This document shows, in pieces, positions 54,894 to 63,134 of a stretch of 64,000 bases of DNA; positions within the stretch are counted from its first letter, which is position 1; each line of letters opens with the position of its first letter. The stretch comes from Pseudobowmanella zhangzhouensis (GTDB taxonomy: Bacteria; Pseudomonadota; Gammaproteobacteria; Enterobacterales; Alteromonadaceae), in assembly GCF_042662685.1 (NCBI RefSeq), contig NZ_JBHSYO010000003.1, forward strand, positions 124,001 to 188,000, given 5' to 3'. Under the pieces are notes generated by a model, which made no database searches, was not told the origin of the DNA, and was given only the letters and a program-made list of their open reading frames with translations. A program made the position numbers and the translations under genes.

Positions 54894-55489
54894 GTGGATT
54901 TACTCAGCACAGCGGAATCGCTGTACCTTTAGATATGGCCAATGTGGATACCGATCAGATTATTCCCAAGCAGTTTCTGACGTCAGTCAGCCGCAGTGGT
55001 TATGGTAAACATCTTTTCCATGACTGGCGCTATCTGGATGCCAACGAGCAACAGCTTAATCCTGACTTTGTACTCAATCGTCCCGAGTACCAGGGTGCCT
55101 CTGTTTTGTTAACCCGGCAGAATTTTGGTTGTGGCTCGTCGCGGGAACACGCGCCCTGGGCGTTAACTGACTATGGCTTTAAAGCGGTGCTGGCCAGCAG
55201 CTTTGCCGACATTTTTTACGGCAATTGTATCAACAACCAATTGCTGCCTGTGGCGTTGAGTGTGAATGAAATTGACCAGTTATTTTCCTATCTGGCAGCG
55301 TCCCCGCAGACCCAATTGCAAATTGATCTGGTGGCGCAACGTGTCACCTGCGGCCCGCTCCACTTTAACTTTGAAATAGACCCTGCCCACAAAAACACGT
55401 TGCTTAAAGGGCTGGATGCGATTGGCCAAACGCTGGAAGAAATCGCCGCGATTGAAGGTTATGAACACGCCCTGCCAGTTTGGCGCTAA
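54890..55489 (+). CDS. leuD: 3-isopropylmalate dehydratase small subunit
   Basis: Partner of LeuC. The 199 residues contain the swivel-domain motifs NVDTDQIIPKQFL and FGCGSSREHAPWALTDYGF, and FYGNCINNQLLPV. It is the last gene of the leu operon. Confidence 0.98.
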   Translation: MSGFTQHSGIAVPLDMANVDTDQIIPKQFLTSVSRSGYGKHLFHDWRYLDANEQQLNPDFVLNRPEYQGASVLLTRQNFGCGSSREHAPWALTDYGFKAVLASSFADIFYGNCINNQLLPVALSVNEIDQLFSYLAASPQTQLQIDLVAQRVTCGPLHFNFEIDPAHKNTLLKGLDAIGQTLEEIAAIEGYEHALPVWR

Positions 55490-55514
55490 CACCGGATAAT
55501 ATTTACTCTTTTTT

Positions 55515-55541
55515 GCAGCCTGTACTTGACCAACAGGCTGC
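55515..55541 (+). terminator. Stem-loop after leuD
   Basis: Perfect 9-bp stem GCAGCCTGT / ACAGGCTGC with a 9-base loop, 26 bp past the leuD stop, followed only by AATTT. Probably a weak or Rho-assisted end of the leu transcript. Confidence 0.5.
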
Positions 55542-55596
55542 AATTTCCAATAGTTACAGGCGAATAAACTGAGGTTACTTAGGGGTTTGAGTAAAC

Positions 55597-56754
55597 ATGC
55601 TGCAAGATGTGCAGATTGATCATCTGGTAAAAGGAATGTTTGTTACCCGCATTACGGATCACGTAAAGCCGATTAAACTGGCTTCGCCCGGCATGATCCG
55701 TAGTGGCGATGATATCGAACAGATGCGCAGCAATGGTGTGTTAGCGGTTGAAATCGATCTGTCCCGTAGTGTGCACCAAACTCCGGACGACGTGTTATTT
55801 CAACCTAACGAGGAAGATATCGCTGACTTCCAGTCGCAAATGCAAGCCGCTATGGAAGTATATGAGCAGGTCAAAGAGCGTCATTCTATCTTTTTAGAGC
55901 GTATCGCCGCGCAAAAAACCATCGACGTTAATCTGGTCGGCGAATTATCCGGTCAGATTGTTGATGCGGTATTCGACTCACCCGATGCCATGTGTGTCAT
56001 TGCCCAGCTCAAACAAGCCGAGCAATATATTCTCGATCACTCGGTGAATTGCGTCATTCTGACCACTGTGCTGGCTAAAAAATTGAAGCTATCACGGGAT
56101 GATATTTACCAATACGGCTTAGGCGCGATGATTATGGACATTGGTATGGCTCGCCTGCCTTTGTTACTAACCCATAAATTTGGGGAACTTAACGACAAAG
56201 AAGCCCGCCAAATGCGACAGCACGTGGAGTGGGCGGTCGAGCTTGCCGAACAATCGGATTGTGTCACCGAACTGGGGATCAATTTAATCCGCCAGCATCA
56301 TGAACGCTTAGATGGCAGTGGTTATCCGGGCGGTTTACGCGGTGAACAGGTGTCACTGGGGGCGAGACTGGTCGCAGTGGTAGACACATTCGACGCCCTA
56401 ACCACCAGTCGTCCCTTCAGAAATGGATTTAATAACTCAGAGGCGTTCAGGATTATGCGCGAGGAAGAAAAAGAGACACTGGATCAGTCTCTGGTCTCAC
56501 TGTTTGTCTCTCATATGGGCAGTTACCCCACTGGCAGCATGGTCAAGCTGTCCAATAATCTGATAGGGGTAGTATTCCGGCAAATACCCGACCATCCGGA
56601 TCGCCCTATGGTGATGGTGATTTTCGATACGGAGAAAAAGCGGGATGTTCCTCCCCATGTAATAAACCTGATGCGTGAGCCGGATGTACACATTATCGAT
56701 GCCATGGAAAACAAAGATGGTACGGCCGGACTCATGAAATTTATCCGCGGTTAG
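55597..56754 (+). CDS. DUF3391 / HD-GYP domain protein with altered HD motif
   Basis: The 385 residues have an N-terminal DUF3391 domain (about 1-60 and on to 110). An HD-GYP domain (about 130-310) follows, of the type that hydrolyses c-di-GMP. The first metal histidine (DHSVNCV, H148) and H209 are present, as are HHERLDGSGYPGG (H234, H235) and VVDTFDALTTSRPF. At the HD signature, however, the sequence is MDIGM (180-184) where the family has HDIGK. The metal His and the Lys are replaced by Met. Activity may be lost or changed. Convergent with gspB. Confidence 0.9.
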   Translation: MLQDVQIDHLVKGMFVTRITDHVKPIKLASPGMIRSGDDIEQMRSNGVLAVEIDLSRSVHQTPDDVLFQPNEEDIADFQSQMQAAMEVYEQVKERHSIFLERIAAQKTIDVNLVGELSGQIVDAVFDSPDAMCVIAQLKQAEQYILDHSVNCVILTTVLAKKLKLSRDDIYQYGLGAMIMDIGMARLPLLLTHKFGELNDKEARQMRQHVEWAVELAEQSDCVTELGINLIRQHHERLDGSGYPGGLRGEQVSLGARLVAVVDTFDALTTSRPFRNGFNNSEAFRIMREEEKETLDQSLVSLFVSHMGSYPTGSMVKLSNNLIGVVFRQIPDHPDRPMVMVIFDTEKKRDVPPHVINLMREPDVHIIDAMENKDGTAGLMKFIRG

Positions 56755-57777
56755 TTACCAGTCCGTCAGGGCATTGAGGCTAAAGCGATTGCCCTGATAA
56801 CTCATAATCACCTTTTGCGGCGTGATCTCCAGCAGTTGTAGCTTGTCGGTCAGCCATTCACCCTCGTGTAATTCTACGCCATTAACCCGCACCCAGCGGC
56901 CCTCAGGGTCGGATGCGTACATGTGGGTAGAAAACTGCATGCGGGGCAACGCGGTTAAGATCCAGGCAGGTAACTGATCCACTCTGGGTACCGTGTTGGC
57001 AGCAGGAGCAGTCGGCACGGTATTATCCGCCGGTTCATCACTGACCGCTTTGACAGCTTCGTTGAAGCGTGCCAGCAGCTCTGGATCCACCTCATCCGCC
57101 ATGTCATTGCCTTGAGCTTGTTGCTCAGCTGCGGAGCTCTGAACTTCGGACTGTGTAGCTGTCTCTGCCGGCGGAGACGACACAATAGGGGATTCTTCAT
57201 TGGTTTCGCTGGCAGACGCAACCGGCCCGCCAGTTTGTTCACCCGTTGTCTGTGCTGGCACTGCGGTTTTCTCGTCTGTGCCCTGCGCTGAGTCGCTGAG
57301 TGCCGATAACTGCGATTCCGCTTGTTCCGCCTCCTGCGTTATCGGCAACGCACGGTTTGGCCAGTCACCCCGCAAGATAAACTGTGACACGACCGCCAGT
57401 GCCGCACCGACCAGCAACCCACTGCCAATGCGCAGGGCGTAGAATTTGGTTTCGTTCCATGCTTCCTGCCACTGAGAGGGGATGTCGGCAATGGAAGGCA
57501 AAAATAAGCTGCGGTTAAATTGCTCGGACTGGGTGTGCTGTACATGGTGCTGCCGACTCACCAGCTTATGGTTAGGTGACAACACTGGCGCGCCATCGAT
57601 CTCAACGGTTTGTTCCGGGTCGATTTCTACCTCTGTTACGCCCATTTCACGCAGACCATTAACCATATCCACACTGGTGACTAGACCTGATTTCTTAATC
57701 GCTACCGGCCCCTGTTGTTGGCTGATCGCAATTATCACCATACCAGGCTGCAACGCATCAATGCTGACTTTATGCAT
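56755..57777 (-). CDS. gspB: Type II secretion accessory protein GspB with DUF3391-like N-terminus
   Basis: The start is ATG 57777 (MHKVSIDALQPGMVII; 340 residues), overlapping the gspA stop by 8 bp. The N-terminal 60 residues resemble the DUF3391 module of the neighbouring HD-GYP protein. A transmembrane helix lies at about 122-142. A long acidic Pro/Gln/Ser-rich periplasmic linker follows. The C-terminal GspB domain (about 265-340) contains MQFSTHMYASDPEGRWVRVN and ITPQKVIMSYQGNRFSL. GspAB inserts or assembles the secretin GspD in Aeromonas and Vibrio. The DUF3391-like N-terminus is not the usual one for ExeB/GspB. Confidence 0.87.
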   Translation of the reverse strand: MHKVSIDALQPGMVIIAISQQQGPVAIKKSGLVTSVDMVNGLREMGVTEVEIDPEQTVEIDGAPVLSPNHKLVSRQHHVQHTQSEQFNRSLFLPSIADIPSQWQEAWNETKFYALRIGSGLLVGAALAVVSQFILRGDWPNRALPITQEAEQAESQLSALSDSAQGTDEKTAVPAQTTGEQTGGPVASASETNEESPIVSSPPAETATQSEVQSSAAEQQAQGNDMADEVDPELLARFNEAVKAVSDEPADNTVPTAPAANTVPRVDQLPAWILTALPRMQFSTHMYASDPEGRWVRVNGVELHEGEWLTDKLQLLEITPQKVIMSYQGNRFSLNALTDW

Positions 57778-58681
57778 ACCACTGCCCTGCCATAAATCCG
57801 GCCAACAACGCACCGAAAAACGCTACTTTGCCCATTGCGCTGCGATGTTTGGCAAGACGCTGCTCAACCACATCGGGCCCCAATACCTGATTCGCGGCGG
57901 CGTTAAATACCCGCTGGCTGACCTGCCGTTCCTGGCGGGTAAACGCCAGTGTTAGTGCGCGGTCGCACAACAGATTCATCACTCTCGGGATCCCAGCGGA
58001 AATTTCATAGGCAAGGATGATGGCCTGGGGACTGAAAATCCCGGCATGACCGTGTACCACGCCCAATCGGTGGCCGATATAGTCGCGTACCTCAGCCTTA
58101 TCCAACGGCATCAGGTGATACCGCGCAGTGATACGCTGGGCTAACTGACGTAATTCATTACGCTTTAGCAATAGCTGTAATTCTGGCTGACCAATCAATA
58201 CCACTTTCAGCAGTTTTTCACGGTCGGTTTCCAGATTGGTTAACAGACGCAACTGCTCCAGCACTTCAGGCTGAAGGTGCTGCGCTTCATCAATGATCAG
58301 CACAGTATTGATAGAATTACTGTGGTTGCTCGCCAGCTTTTTAAGGATTAGGTCAGTAAAGTATTTCAGACTGGCCTTTTTCACCACGTAACGAATTTTA
58401 AGTTCATCACATACCGTGGCGAGTAATTCCATTGCGCTCAACGTTGGATTGAGAATCATCGCCACCTGGGTATTAGCGGGTAATTGCTGCAGCAATTTGC
58501 GAGATACGGTGGTTTTGCCCGTCCCCACCTCACCGGTCAGCATGACAAAGCCACCGGTTTCTCTTAAGCCAAAATTCAAATGCGCCAACGCCTCTTTGTG
58601 GCGTGGACTCATATACAAAAAATCCGGATTAGGTGCGATGGAAAAAGGGTTATCGGTCAGCCCGAAATAACTTAAATACAC
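57770..58681 (-). CDS. gspA: General secretion pathway ATPase GspA (ExeA family)
   Basis: AAA+ ATPase that works with GspB in secretin assembly. I start it at GTG 58681, giving the canonical MYLSYFGLTDNPFSIAP-type N-terminus and 303 residues; no ATG is available, and a TTG at 58741 would add 20 unrelated residues. Walker A is GEVGTGKTT, Walker B VLIIDEAQHL, sensor VLIGQPEL. The C-terminus ends in a hydrophobic helix (VAFFGALLAGFMAGQW). There is no peptidoglycan-binding domain, which the longer ExeA proteins carry. Confidence 0.9.
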   Translation of the reverse strand: MYLSYFGLTDNPFSIAPNPDFLYMSPRHKEALAHLNFGLRETGGFVMLTGEVGTGKTTVSRKLLQQLPANTQVAMILNPTLSAMELLATVCDELKIRYVVKKASLKYFTDLILKKLASNHSNSINTVLIIDEAQHLQPEVLEQLRLLTNLETDREKLLKVVLIGQPELQLLLKRNELRQLAQRITARYHLMPLDKAEVRDYIGHRLGVVHGHAGIFSPQAIILAYEISAGIPRVMNLLCDRALTLAFTRQERQVSQRVFNAAANQVLGPDVVEQRLAKHRSAMGKVAFFGALLAGFMAGQWYA

Positions 58682-58784
58682 AAACACGGCTACGTTACTG
58701 GTGAATAACGCCAAACTATCCGGTGTGGATGCGGAAGTCAAAGCGCATTTACTGTCATGAAAATGTCGCAGGCATTACATAAAT

Positions 58785-58813
58785 TCGACATCAAAATCTA
58801 ATAGCCTTATAAT
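58785..58813 (+). promoter_or_regulatory. Strong promoter upstream of the small membrane protein
   Basis: TCGACA (58785-58790), a 17-bp spacer and a perfect TATAAT (58808-58813). The predicted transcription start is near 58820. Confidence 0.75.
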
Positions 58814-58819
58814 TCGCCA

Positions 58820-58846
58820 CCCAAAATTACCATTTGGGCATTTTTT
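58820..58846 (+). terminator. Terminator-like hairpin at the transcript start
   Basis: CCCAAA (58820-58825) and TTTGGG (58833-58838) form a stem followed by CATTTTTT. It lies between the promoter above and the gene at 58876, so it would be the 5' end of the transcript. It could be an attenuator or a protective 5' stem-loop. Confidence 0.5.
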
Positions 58847-58875
58847 AACCAGATTAACTCAAGAAGGAACAAGGA

Positions 58876-59103
58876 ATGTTAAGACTTGTATTGATCGTCC
58901 TCGCCGTCTGTTTAGCGGGCTTTTTTCTGCTCCCTACCAATACGTTTTGGGTCATCATGACCTGTTTGGCTGAACTGACCAGCGCGATTACTGTGTGTGC
59001 CCTGCTATTTTTCGTATGGTTACTGGCTCCCTGGAAAATTCTCAAGAAGCCAGTGCATGTTAAGCAGGCAGAACCACAAACATTTATCCCCAAAGAAAAT
59101 TAA
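58876..59103 (+). CDS. Small two-helix membrane protein
   Basis: The 75-residue protein has two hydrophobic helices, at about 3-20 and 27-50, and a basic then polar C-terminal tail (KILKKPVHVKQAEPQ). It is preceded by the strong ribosome site AAGGAACAAGGA and a consensus promoter, so it is very likely expressed. I recognise no family. cca follows after 36 bp. Confidence 0.8.
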   Translation: MLRLVLIVLAVCLAGFFLLPTNTFWVIMTCLAELTSAITVCALLFFVWLLAPWKILKKPVHVKQAEPQTFIPKEN

Positions 59104-59139
59104 GTCACAATGACCCTATCGTTGTGAATAGGGTATGGC

Positions 59140-60378
59140 ATGCAAATTTATCTGGTCGGCGGCGCAGTTCGCGATAAGTTACTTCATTTGCCCGTTAAGG
59201 ATAAAGACTGGGTAGTTGTGGGTGCCTCTTCTGAGCAAATGCTGGAACAGGGCTTTATTCAGGTAGGAAAAGACTTCCCGGTTTTTTTACATCCCCAAAG
59301 TAACGAAGAATATGCCCTTGCTCGCACCGAGCGTAAAACTGGCACCGGATATACCGGTTTTAGTTGCGACACCTCCAAAGACGTCACCCTCGAATTAGAT
59401 TTACTGCGCAGGGATCTGACAATCAATGCCATGGCAGAGGATGAAACCGGCAAAATTATCGACCCTTACGGCGGTTTGCGTGATCTGCAGGACAAAATTC
59501 TGCGTCATGTTTCTCCCGCCTTTAGCGAGGATCCATTACGGGTTCTGCGCGTCGCACGCTTCGCTGCCCGTTTTCATCATCTGGGTTTTCGCATCGCCGG
59601 CGAAACGATCAACTTAATGAGTGATATCGCTCAACATGGTGAACTCAATACGCTCAGCCCGGAGCGGGTATGGCAGGAGACCGCCCGTGCTCTGGGCGAA
59701 CACGACCCACATATCTACTTTGATGTACTCCACCGCTGTGACGCGTTGGAATACTGGTTTATGGAGCTGGATAGATTATGGGGCGTGCCCAATCCTGCCA
59801 TGTGGCATCCGGAAATCGACACAGGAGTGCACACTCTGATGGTGTTAGAGCAGGCCTGTCAGCTGAGCGACAAGCTCAGCGTACGTTTCGCTGCACTGGT
59901 GCATGATGTGGGTAAAGGCCTGACTCCCGCGCAGCGCTGGCCGTCCCACCGTGGTCACGAAACCCTCGGGTTGCAGGCCATTCGCGATTTGTGCGAGCGC
60001 ATCCGCGCACCAAACGAATGCCGTGATCTGGCGCTGCTGGTCAGCGAATATCACAGCCATGTGCATCGTGCATTCGAATTACGCCCCGCCACCCTGCTGA
60101 ATTTATTCGACAGTGCCGATGCCTGGCGTAAACCACAACGCTTCGACGATTTCCTCACTGCCTGCCGTGCCGATGCCCGTGGCCGTAGCGGATTTGAGTC
60201 TACCCCGTATTTGCAGGCTGATTACGTCCGGCAGGCGTTTAATATAGCCAGCGCAGTTGAGGTAAAAAGCATTATTGACGCTGGTTATCAGGGCAAACAG
60301 ATTCGCGAGCAACTGGATATTGCCCGTATCGCCGCGTTGAACGACTTTAAGCACAGCTGGCAACAAACCCATCATTAG
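59140..60378 (+). CDS. cca: Multifunctional CCA tRNA nucleotidyltransferase
   Basis: Adds and repairs the 3' CCA of tRNA. The 412 residues equal the E. coli length. The nucleotidyltransferase motif is LVGGAVRDKLL with catalytic D21 and D23 (KDKDW). It is followed by RRDLTINAMAEDE, EDPLRVLRVARFAARF and an HD phosphohydrolase domain (ALVHDVGKGLTPAQRWPSH), as in the enteric type with 2'-nucleotidase and phosphatase activities. Confidence 0.97.
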   Translation: MQIYLVGGAVRDKLLHLPVKDKDWVVVGASSEQMLEQGFIQVGKDFPVFLHPQSNEEYALARTERKTGTGYTGFSCDTSKDVTLELDLLRRDLTINAMAEDETGKIIDPYGGLRDLQDKILRHVSPAFSEDPLRVLRVARFAARFHHLGFRIAGETINLMSDIAQHGELNTLSPERVWQETARALGEHDPHIYFDVLHRCDALEYWFMELDRLWGVPNPAMWHPEIDTGVHTLMVLEQACQLSDKLSVRFAALVHDVGKGLTPAQRWPSHRGHETLGLQAIRDLCERIRAPNECRDLALLVSEYHSHVHRAFELRPATLLNLFDSADAWRKPQRFDDFLTACRADARGRSGFESTPYLQADYVRQAFNIASAVEVKSIIDAGYQGKQIREQLDIARIAALNDFKHSWQQTHH

Positions 60379-60444
60379 ACGCTTTTTACTGCGAAGCGTC
60401 GCGGCTTCCTCTATAATTGCGGCCAATTTCAATTAGTTAATATT

Positions 60445-61668
60445 ATGATGTTTGATCAACTCGAACTAGACGAAAGCCTGTGTCAGGCCGTGGCCGAAAT
60501 GGGCTACAAAACTCCCACCAGTATCCAGCAGCTCACCATTCCAGCCGCGATGGAAGGTAAAGATATTCTGGCCTCTGCCCCCACGGGTACCGGTAAGACC
60601 GCGGCATTTTTGCTGCCCGCGTGTCAGTTCCTGCTGGATTTTCCTCGTATGGAGCCTGGCTCAGCGCGAGTATTGATCTTAACCCCCACCCGCGAACTGG
60701 CGGTGCAGGTATATGAACAAGCCCAAGCCATCACCCGCCATACCGATCTGGTCTGTGGCGTAATCACTGGCGGCATCAACTACGGCACAGACAGAGATAC
60801 CATTGAGAGCCAACCGGACATTCTGGTCGCCACCCCAGGCCGTTTGTTTGAGCATATCGAAAAAGAATTATTCGATTGCCGTAATATCGAAATGCTGATT
60901 CTGGATGAAGCGGATCGCATGCTGGATATGGGTTTCTCACCTATTGTGAACCAGATTTCCGCAGAAGCGCGCTGGCGTAAACAAAGCATGCTGTTCTCTG
61001 CCACGCTGGAAGGCCGCGGCATCAAGCGTTTTGCCGAGGAACTGCTGAATGAGCCCGTGCTACTGGAAGCCAATCCTAGCCGCAAAGAACAAGGCAAAAT
61101 CCATCAGTGGATCCATCTGGCTGACGACGCTGAACACAAATACCAGTTACTCAAACACATTCTGACTGAGCAGGTCGAGGTAGGGATTGTGTTCGTGAAG
61201 ACCCGTGACCGTCTGATGGAACTGCGTTCAAAGCTGGACTCAGACCAGATCCGCTATTGTTTCCTGCAGGGCGAGATGCCGCAGGACAAGCGTCTGGCCG
61301 CCATCGAAGCGTTCAAGCAAGGACGCATCAATATTCTGCTTGCCACGGACGTTGCGGCGCGGGGTATTGATGTAGCCAATATCAGCCATGTAATTAACTA
61401 CGATATGCCGCGCACCGCCGACGTGTATGTACACCGCATTGGTCGTACTGGCCGGGCTGGTAACAAAGGTACGGCGATTTCACTGGTTGAAGCCCATGAT
61501 GTGGATATTCTGGGTAAAATCGAGCGATACACTGAGCAAAAGCTTAAGCGTCGCGTCATTGACAGCCTGCGCCCTAAGCACAAAGAAGCTAAAGCCTCGG
61601 TTAAGAAGAAAAAAGCCAAGAAAAAAGGCGCAAAAAAAGCCGTTAAGAAAACGGCTCCGAAAAAGTAA
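60445..61668 (+). CDS. srmB: DEAD-box RNA helicase SrmB
   Basis: ATP-dependent RNA helicase acting early in 50S subunit assembly. The 407 residues have the Q motif PTSIQQLTIPAAMEG, Walker A APTGTGKTAAF, PTRELA, DEADRMLDMGF, SAT (FSATLEGRG), LLATDVAARGIDV and HRIGRTGRAG. SrmB-type features are QFLLDFPRMEPG and the N-terminal FDQLELDESL. The last 35 residues are almost entirely Lys/Ala, an RNA-binding tail. Confidence 0.95.
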   Translation: MMFDQLELDESLCQAVAEMGYKTPTSIQQLTIPAAMEGKDILASAPTGTGKTAAFLLPACQFLLDFPRMEPGSARVLILTPTRELAVQVYEQAQAITRHTDLVCGVITGGINYGTDRDTIESQPDILVATPGRLFEHIEKELFDCRNIEMLILDEADRMLDMGFSPIVNQISAEARWRKQSMLFSATLEGRGIKRFAEELLNEPVLLEANPSRKEQGKIHQWIHLADDAEHKYQLLKHILTEQVEVGIVFVKTRDRLMELRSKLDSDQIRYCFLQGEMPQDKRLAAIEAFKQGRINILLATDVAARGIDVANISHVINYDMPRTADVYVHRIGRTGRAGNKGTAISLVEAHDVDILGKIERYTEQKLKRRVIDSLRPKHKEAKASVKKKKAKKKGAKKAVKKTAPKK

Positions 61669-61686
61669 TTCCTGCGCCGGGTGAGC

Positions 61687-62187
61687 TTAGAAGTTAATGC
61701 TCACCTGGCCAGAATTTGAGTCATAATCCACCGTCAGCAAATTATTCGCGACCAGCGTGTAGGTGCAATTATTGGCGCCGTTATAGGTTGCTTCGACCTG
61801 CGCTGATTGATCACCTTCAACCTTAAAATCCCCGCTGTCTAACACCGCGCGCCATACATCGATGCAATCGGCTTCACTATTTAATGTAAGACTGACACCT
61901 CGGGTGTCGGCGGGATAGCCTGCTGCATTAACGCTTAAATCGCCACCTGCAACGGGATCGCTAATGGCAATAAAATTTAGTTGCGCCTGATTATTACCGC
62001 TGATTAGCCATTTGTAATGCACCTGATTCACCCCATCCCTGAAGGCGGCACCGACTGCCTTAAAACTGGCGGTGCGCGCATCACTACTGATGTCTACAAA
62101 CTTAGGCGCGGCGACCACCGCCAGAATACCCAAAATTACGATAACCACGATCAACTCGATCAGGGTAAAACCTTTTGACTTCAACAC
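61687..62187 (-). CDS. Type IV pilin-like protein (MSHA-type)
   Basis: The 166 residues begin with a short basic leader and the prepilin peptidase site KSKG/FTLIELIVVIVILGIL, followed by the pilin N-terminal helix. The body has two cysteines (ADCIDVW and NNCTYTL), expected to form the C-terminal disulfide loop. It resembles MSHA-type or minor pilins. No pilus assembly gene is next to it, so it is an orphan; convergent with srmB and divergent from the cyclophilin gene. Confidence 0.88.
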   Translation of the reverse strand: MLKSKGFTLIELIVVIVILGILAVVAAPKFVDISSDARTASFKAVGAAFRDGVNQVHYKWLISGNNQAQLNFIAISDPVAGGDLSVNAAGYPADTRGVSLTLNSEADCIDVWRAVLDSGDFKVEGDQSAQVEATYNGANNCTYTLVANNLLTVDYDSNSGQVSINF

Positions 62188-62264
62188 CTTGCGCTTCCTA
62201 TTCTGGTGAACAACGATGCTAATCTACCCTACTCAAACTTAGGCAACAATAAAAAAGGATCCCC

Positions 62265-63110
62265 ATGAAAAAAGTTTTCCTGTTACTTAGCCTGCTCAGT
62301 GGTCACGTGCTGGCTAATGACAATGACTGGTACACACCACCTGCTGATAATCTGGTGTATCTGCAATTAGAACAAGGGCCGGTAATCATTGAATTAGCGC
62401 CATTTGCCGCACCTAACCATGTTAAACAATTCAAAAACCTGGTCGACAGCGGGTTTTATGATGGTCTGGATTTCTATCGGGTCATAGACGGGTTTGTGGC
62501 ACAGGCCGGCGATGTGAGTGAAACCCGCACGTCTGATTTTAATCAGCCACTCAAAGCAGAGGTGGCCGTTGTGTCAGACACCAACTTGTTGCAGGTAGAG
62601 CAAAAGCCCGCTTTTTTCGCAGATGAAACCGGTTATTGGCAGGGCTTCCCTGCGGCGCGCGACCAACAAAGCAATGAACATTGGCTGACACATTGCCCGG
62701 GCACTGTAGCCATGGCACGGAGTACTGAGCTTAACTCAGGTGCCAGCGATTTTTATGTGGTAATTGGTCAGGCCCCGAGGCATTTGGATCGCAATATGAG
62801 CGTATTTGGCCGGGTTATCTGGGGTATGCCATTGTTACAGGCGTTGCCACGCGGTGAACTTGCTAACGGTGGCGTCATCGATGACCCTGGCAAACGCGGT
62901 AAGATCATTAGCGCTAAGTTGGGCGATAAACTGGCAGACACCGACATACTGCTCATTGAGGTAGAACGCAGTAATGGTGAGTCAGTGCAAAAGCGGCTGC
63001 AATCGGCACGCACTCGCGACAATCCATTTTTTTATTACAAAGGCGAAGGCAAGCTGGATATTTGCTATTATCCGCCGCGCACACGCCTGCTCAGTCAGGC
63101 CACTGAATAA
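62265..63110 (+). CDS. Exported cyclophilin-type peptidyl-prolyl isomerase
   Basis: The 281 residues start with a signal peptide (to about residue 17, HVLA). The cyclophilin fold shows LEQGPVIIELAPFAAPNHVKQF, FYDGLDFYRVIDGFVAQAGD, GTVAMARSTELNSGASDFYVV and NMSVFGRVIWGM. It is about 90 residues longer than PpiA. The extra sequence is a mid-protein insertion (VEQKPAFFADETGYWQGFPA) and a C-terminal extension with a Tyr/Pro-rich end. Confidence 0.92.
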   Translation: MKKVFLLLSLLSGHVLANDNDWYTPPADNLVYLQLEQGPVIIELAPFAAPNHVKQFKNLVDSGFYDGLDFYRVIDGFVAQAGDVSETRTSDFNQPLKAEVAVVSDTNLLQVEQKPAFFADETGYWQGFPAARDQQSNEHWLTHCPGTVAMARSTELNSGASDFYVVIGQAPRHLDRNMSVFGRVIWGMPLLQALPRGELANGGVIDDPGKRGKIISAKLGDKLADTDILLIEVERSNGESVQKRLQSARTRDNPFFYYKGEGKLDICYYPPRTRLLSQATE

Positions 63111-63134
63111 CGATTGAATTTTACAGGATCCTGC

